A DNA stretch of 64,000 nucleotides from Metellina segmentata (lineage: Eukaryota > Arthropoda > Arachnida > Araneae > Tetragnathidae): positions 94,311,172 to 94,375,171 of the forward strand of contig OX375874.1 in NCBI GenBank assembly GCA_947359465.1. Direction: 5' to 3'. Every line of letters begins with the position of its first letter. Positions within the stretch are counted from its first letter, which is position 1. The notes under the pieces were generated by a model. It saw nothing but the letters and a program-made list of their open reading frames with translations, made no database searches and was not told where the DNA came from. The position numbers and the translations under genes were made by a program. This document shows, piece after piece, positions 58,552 through 64,000 of the stretch.

Positions 58552-60810
58552 TTATATAAGATGACAGACAGGTTGAAGTAAGGTATCGGGATCTGCAAGG
58601 ATCTGTTTCTTCCTTCTGAAATCTGGGTTTCGTATGTTAGTGAACGACACAGTAAAGGCAGCCGGATTCTGGTTGGTAACTTCGTTTACTTTTTCATTCA
58701 ATTCGTCGATGGTACATCTCTTAATTGTAGAGTTACCATATTTTTGGAAATAGCTGGTCACAACCGAAAAAGCATCCGTCTCCTTCTTTTAGCGTTGGCG
58801 TTTCTTTATCGTTCTCCCCATCTGACCTTCCCCCAATATTCTGGGTGCTACGCCTCGACCATGCGAAGGGGTCAATTCTTGTATTGGATGAGTGACATCG
58901 CGCCACTTCAGATATCAATCCCATTGGGCGAAGGGTGAAAGCGCATCGTTCTAATTTCTCGGAATCGAGGGGTGATGAACTTGGTTTCTCCTCAAGTTCA
59001 GGGATTTGTTAGGGGACTGTAATTGAAGCAAATAGCTTGCAGGTTGTGTTTCCCTGATTTTAGGGTGTTTTTGATTCTTGTGGTGTCTGCACGTCTCCAA
59101 TGTATTCCAGTTGCGCCTCAGAATCGTTATTTTCTTTTTCTCTCGTTTCAGTATGTAAGCTTAATACTACTTCGTTGTTGTTTTTCCCATTTGCAAATAT
59201 ATAGCATTCATCATTCGTTGAATTCATCAGCAATTCATAAACTTCCGTTGTTAACAAGCAGGGAACATCCAATTTATCCGTTACCGCTAATAGAGCATAT
59301 CGACACAGTTGAATAAATTATTTTCACAGTTTTTGTAATATATAGGGATTTGGAACACTTTTGCTTCAATTGGTCCGCCGAAAGCCGGAGTTAAACAAAA
59401 TTTTACTTCTTTCTTCGTCCTTCAAATTAGGTACAGCTGATGAATGAACAATCAAAATCTGAGTTCCAGAGTCAACGATGGATTCTATTTCTTTTTAGTC
59501 AATATAAATGTTTATCTTCTTTAAAGGTGTGACAAGATTCGGATTGCAAAAATAAAGAATCGACCTTCGCCACGATAGCTTCTTTGTTTCTAATATTATC
59601 GGTTGCTCTTGCATTCTTGTGGAAATAACTCCTGTCGTTTCTTTTCGTCGAACCTCATTCCTCTTTTGTTTATTTGTACAATCTCCTGCAAGATGAGAAC
59701 TTCCGCACTCGTAACACTGCTATCGTTTTGGGAAATTGTCATTCTTCTTTCTGTGGTGAGGTGGCATATATCTATCGGATGAAAAGGCGAGTTCAGGATG
59801 TTTAGCTCGGCTAAAGTCGTTTCGGGATTCTTCAAAAGATTTCAGCTTTGCTCCAAAGTATATATCACATTCTTGTGCAAGTTCTTGCGGCTTTAACCAT
59901 TTTCTCCTTGACGTATCGCAATGTGAGAAGTGTCAGTATCCAGTGTTTGAAGTAGTTTGTCCGAAATAATTAATTCCTTCAGAGAATCATAATCTTCAAC
60001 TTTAAGTAACTTGCAGTAATAGTCTCATGCAAAGGTGAGTGTGGAGGAGAACTGGATATGAGTTTCTCCCGAGTTTTGTTTGGCTCTTCGGAAATTTTCC
60101 AAGCAAGCTTTAGGTGTTGGCTTGTATTCTTTCAAAATTAAGGATTTTACTTTTTCGTAATTTTTTAAATATTCTTCTTTAATGTAAACTAGAACATTCG
60201 ATGCTTTATCTCCCAGAAGTTTCAACAATATTTCTGCTTGGAATTCTTCAGGAACTTTCTTATGCTTAAAGGCTCGTTCGAAGGAGTCGAAAAATAAATT
60301 CCATGCTTCTATTTTTCTTGGAACTGGAACAGTTAGTGTCTCTACTCCTTTTATTAGTTTATCGAGAGAGATCTCACCTTCTCCGTTGTTTTGCACAAAA
60401 GGTGACGGACTTCTACTTTCTAGGTCCTGAGCTGCACGAATTGTCGCTAATTAGAGTTCATGTTCTCGTTGTAACCGAAGTCCTTCTTCTTTCCTTCGAT
60501 ATTCTGCTTCTTTCCTTCGGTCTTCTGCTTCTTTTCTTCGGTCTTCTGCTTCTTTCTTTCGATCTTCTTCCTCTTTTCTTCGATCTGCTTCCTTTTTCCT
60601 GCGATCTGCTTCATTCTTTCGATCCTCTTCTTTCTTTCGATTTTCTACAGTTGAGGCCAAAATATCTTTACCAAATTACGCATTTGGTAAGTATACTTTG
60701 CTATTTCACAGTTAAATTTTCAAGTCCACCAGCTTCAAGTTGCAAACAACTGGTTCATCGATTTCCATCAAAACCGTAACAATATCCTCTTTCTTCACGG
60801 ATTTAAACAT
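58552..60810 (-). pseudogene. Gypsy gag-protease region
   Basis: Gag starts MFKSVKKEDIVTVLMEID at 60810 and is broken near 60711. An R/K/E-rich helix with EDRRKEA repeats follows (60660-60451), then a capsid-like piece 60396-60025 (WNLFFDSFERAFKHKKVP, ILKEYKPTPKACLENFRRAK). A zinc-knuckle CYECGSSHLAGDC lies near 59700 and a retropepsin-like ESIVDSGTQI near 59490. The inter-domain part 59272-59060 (VPCLLTTEVYELL) and 58924-58552 follow. The reverse transcriptase is not found. Frame breaks are frequent. The layout is like Mag-type Gypsy elements. Confidence 0.75.
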
Positions 60811-60992
60811 CTTTAGTCCAGATTTCGTTTTGAGTACTGTCAACTAAGTCCAATCTCCTGGTTGCTCTGATTCTACGAAATAGAGCGCGTTGTGATGTTC
60901 TTCTTTTTAAATAACCAAGCACGAGATTTCTATAAAAAAACAATTTAATTAAATGATTAAAAGAGAGACAAAAACGAACATCATTTCATCCA

Positions 60993-61702
60993 GTGCAGTA
61001 CATCGCACCTCAAAAACAAAACAACCTCTCTCAACTGCCTTTCGCTATTTTCGCTATGGAAACCCTTCCACTCAGGGAGGTTAGACGCCAAGAACTCCTA
61101 AATCGAACGCCAACAGCGGCCAGATATCACAGATATCAAATTTTTCTAATAATTCAATTATTAAACTCAATTATTACTCAACCGACTATTAACTCAATTA
61201 TTACTCACCCCGATATGCGATGGATTCCATCGCATATCGGGGTGTATGGCAACGAGACAGCCGATGTACTCGCCAAGAATGGCTGTGATCTCCCTATGGA
61301 CTGTTTGAATCGTCTCACTCCCACTGAGGTCCAGTCCCTGGGAAAACAGCGTTTGCTTTCAGTGTGGCGCCGTACGCCATCCCACCATTGGTATGCTGGC
61401 AATCGTCCTGGGCTATCAATCTCATGCTGTGGCCCTCGGCCTTTCCAATCGGCCATGGCCAGATTTCGAAGTGGCCACCTTAAAAGTATAACATTTCAGA
61501 ACGGGGAGAGAATTTTCCCTCCTTGTTCCTGTTCACTACCTGCCAGTCCTGATCACCTTCTTCTCTGTTTTGGCGCCTCGTACAAGCAGCTGTTGGTTGA
61601 TCAGGACTTTTTGCAAGTATATGGGGATCTGGCACGACGGGGCCTTCTGGACCTGGTGTAGGCTTTCCTACACCAGGGGGATGTGCAACAACAACAACAT
61701 AA
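60993..61702 (+). pseudogene. LINE 3' fragment with RNase H domain
   Basis: A frame of 222 codons (60993-61661) carries MRWIPSHIGVYGNETADVLA, the RNase H core of I/Jockey-group LINEs. A cysteine/histidine tail (PPCSCSLPASPDHLLLCFG) and the end DLARRGLLDLV follow. A CAA-repeat tail lies at 61687-61702. It is truncated at the 5' side and inserted against the strand of the flanking Gypsy pieces. An AATTATTACTCA-type short repeat at about 61145-61210 disrupts the N-terminal part. Confidence 0.75.
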
Positions 61703-61839
61703 CCATATCATTTTTGGTTTCAGTTCCACAAAGAGATTCTAAACCATTCAAAACTTCTTACAGAGTATTAAAGTTACTTACAATCATGGACTGAAAATCA
61801 AACTTATCCATTTTCTTAATTGTTTGGTTTCTAAGGAAT

Positions 61840-62165
61840 CCACAATAACGCTACCTTGTGACCTTGTGCTGAGGAATTCCTCCTTGAAGCGGGCGAACAA
61901 GCTACAAACTCTCATTACATTCACAAAAATTTATTAATCTAATTTATATTACGTGGACACAATATATACTATTTGCATAACCTTTCATAACTACCCGACA
62001 TAACGGACGCTACGACGCGTTTTCATTCTACGCCGCCGATAACTCCCTGTCCTCCTGAAGGTGTCCTTGATCGTAGCAGGGGTGATATTTAGTTTTGGTT
62101 CTCACTTTTAGTTCGGAGGTTTATAGCTCTGCAGCTGGCGCTGTACTTATAGTTCACTTGTTACA
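61840..62165 (-). repeat. Gypsy LTR
   Basis: On the minus strand it starts TGTAACAAGTGAACTATAAG at 62165, directly after a purine tract. It differs from the LTR at 27370. Its left boundary is not clear because the primer-binding motif seen at 27741 is absent here. Confidence 0.55.
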
Positions 62166-62182
62166 GTTCCCCCCGCCCCCCC
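62166..62182 (-). promoter_or_regulatory. Polypurine tract of Gypsy element
   Basis: The minus strand reads GGGGGGGCGGGGGGAAC immediately before the LTR start TGTAAC. This is where plus-strand DNA synthesis is primed in LTR retrotransposons. Confidence 0.65.
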
Positions 62183-62221
62183 TGGCTACGAAGACGTCTC
62201 GGAGAGTCGCCAGGAGAAGGG

Positions 62222-64000
62222 TCAGATGGTTGTCAAGTTTTGCCGCACTGTTGGATCAGCCTTTCGGGGTCGACTTCTCCTTCGTAGTGGGGTGATGGGT
62301 ATGTTTCCATTTTGAGGGGTGTTAAAGCATGAACGGAGAGCAGATGTATGATATGTTCCGACAGGAATATGAGGAGATTCAGGATTCGCAACAACATAAC
62401 ATGTCGGAGAACGCTGAGTTAAAATCAAATAGGGTTCGTCTCGGCGAAGTGCAAATTTCGCTGACTTCTCCTTTGTTCCTCACATTATGTGAGGTGACCC
62501 ATACTTGATCTCCAGGTGCGTATTGGGGAACGCTTCTTCTTCCTCGATCATCATATTTCTTTCTCTGATCCTGCTTTTGTTCGACAAGATCTTTTATCTC
62601 GGAGGAGATCTTTGCAAATTTCCTTAAATACGGTGTGATCTCAGCAATGAAGTTGTCATTGTTGATCACTGACCTCATGTCATATTGAACATCGTCTAGT
62701 GTTCAAAGTTCTATTCCAAATTGTAAAAAGGCTGCAGTATGAGCAGTGGTGTCACATTTTGCAATGTTCAAAGCAAAACGTATAGTTGGGAGTTTTCCTG
62801 ACCATGTGGTGTGGTAATCACCGACAAGAATGGCAAGTCTTGGTTTTAAATCCCTGTGTTTCCTTTCTACTGGGTTCACTTGAGGACAGTAAACTGGAGT
62901 AAGAATTTGTGTAACTCCGAGAAGATAGCATACTTGTTGAAGGACAGCACTGACGAATCAGGATCCGTTATTACTTATGAGACGACATGGCAGACCGTAT
63001 CTCAGAAACACTTCCTCTAATAAGGTTAGTGCACACTCCTTTCAAGTGGCATTTTGGAGAATAAAAAACGTCCACCCATTTCGTAGAAGTGTCCTCAACA
63101 ATGAAAACCCATTTCTTTCCATCTGTGGTACCTGGCAAAGGACCGAAAAGATCGATCGCTAACATCTCAAAACGCAGGGAATACACTGGTGTTCTCAAAA
63201 GTCCTGCAGGCCTTTGGTTACTTGGCTTATAACGGCTGCACTCAGCACAATTCCTTACATAATCTGCGATGTATTTTCTCATTCCTGGAAAGAAATAACG
63301 CGTTGGAATCTTTTGGAAAGTGCCCTCAGCACCATAATGTCCACCGGTTGAGGCATCGTGATATTGTTGCAGAACTCTTTCACCCTCCTGTGTCGGAACT
63401 ACCAACTGGGCTTCCTCTGATTCGGAATCCGGGCCGTATCGATATAAAATACCTTGAGACATTATGTAGCCACGATTGGTCCAATTCATGTAGTTTTAGT
63501 CCTTGGAGACACTCTCAAAACAGTCAATGATTTTCTTTAAGTCATCGTCTTTCAATTGTCCTTCACGTACGTCATTCGCCTTCCTGGATGGCAGATCAAT
63601 AATAGTAACAGAACAAATGTCACAAGCGGGCCTTCCATGTGTACATGAAGGGCGGGTTAGCATGTCTGCAATGACGTTTGCTTTTCCTGAAAGATATTCA
63701 ACTTTGATGTTGTAAGACTGTATATGAAGGGCCCATCTTGCGAGTCGACCGGTTGGTGATTTCAGGCTCAACAACCATTTCAAGGGTTGATGATCTGAAA
63801 TTACTGTTTTTTCAGCTCCTTCGACATAGCCTCTAAATTTTTCCAGCGCCCAAACGACTGATAAGGCTTTGCGTTCTGTAGTAGAGTAGTTCCTCTCTGG
63901 GGTTAGCAGACGACCAGCGTACTCGATTGGATGTTCTTCAGATCCTTGTCCTTGGATAAGGACTGTGTCCAAAGCATAGCATGAAGCGTCAGTTCTGAGG
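62222..64000 (-). pseudogene. Gypsy pol: RNase H and integrase, cut by window edge
   Basis: From the right edge: the RNase H-like domain (LRTDAS, HPIEYAGRLLTPERNYS, SDHQPLKWLL, LSGKANVIADMLTR) ends at a stop at 63496. The integrase part 63489-62971 has a zinc-binding HDASTGGHYG ... CAECSRYK and the first catalytic D in EMLAIDLFGPLPG. After a frame change the second site reads SNNGS (D to N) and the third is in NPVERKHRDLKPRL. The C-terminal piece 62678-62379 has YAPGDQVWVTSH, and the last part ends near 62222 before the polypurine tract. Confidence 0.85.

Overview
This is nuclear DNA from a eukaryote. It is AT-rich, has short exons in long introns with GT-AG sites, tRNA-derived SINEs and many DNA transposons. 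The mix (Tc1, mariner, several hAT families, P/THAP9-like, PIF-Harbinger, piggyBac, Helitron-like, Gypsy) together with a glutaredoxin-fused thioredoxin reductase points to an arthropod, and I think most likely a chelicerate such as a spider. The organism is an inference.

Two host genes can be supported, both on the minus strand. One is the 5' part of a thioredoxin-glutathione reductase (TGR): seven exons between 14844 and 1776 encode the first 240 residues (a glutaredoxin domain with CPYC, then the FAD-binding and CVNVGC redox region of thioredoxin reductase). The gene runs off the left edge. The other is a complete free-standing glutaredoxin of 106 residues in three exons between 51481 and 46440. 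Its first two coding exons have exactly the same lengths (108 and 61 nt) and intron phases as those of the TGR glutaredoxin domain. The two genes lie head to tail, so the window appears to hold the duplication that supplied the fused domain.

Nearly everything else is mobile DNA. TGR introns (1-14736) hold an LTR fragment and several hAT copies. From 15500 to 27250 there are Helitron-like elements (5' TCTCTACTATTATA, 3' hairpin plus CTAG), with a hAT and a mariner nested inside them, and SINEs. From 27370 to 31754 a Gypsy relic is split by one Tc1, and a second Tc1 follows. From 32617 to about 40900 there is a multi-level nest: a Harbinger fragment hit by a Tc1, which was itself hit by a 3.9-kb P/THAP9-like element and by a 2.8-kb hAT. 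From 43480 to 45885 one hAT lies inside another. Intron 1 of the glutaredoxin gene (46883-51373) holds an inverted-repeat element, a SINE with target duplication, a piggyBac relic and an older SINE. Upstream of it, 51858-53735 is a SINE cluster with a SINE inside a SINE. From 54000 to 64000 there are LINE fragments, a second P-like copy carrying a young MITE, and two Gypsy pieces arranged around one LTR.

Every transposase or polymerase reading frame examined is broken, so the mobile elements here are relics. Several nonetheless keep exact terminal inverted repeats and target-site duplications that let their insertion order be read.
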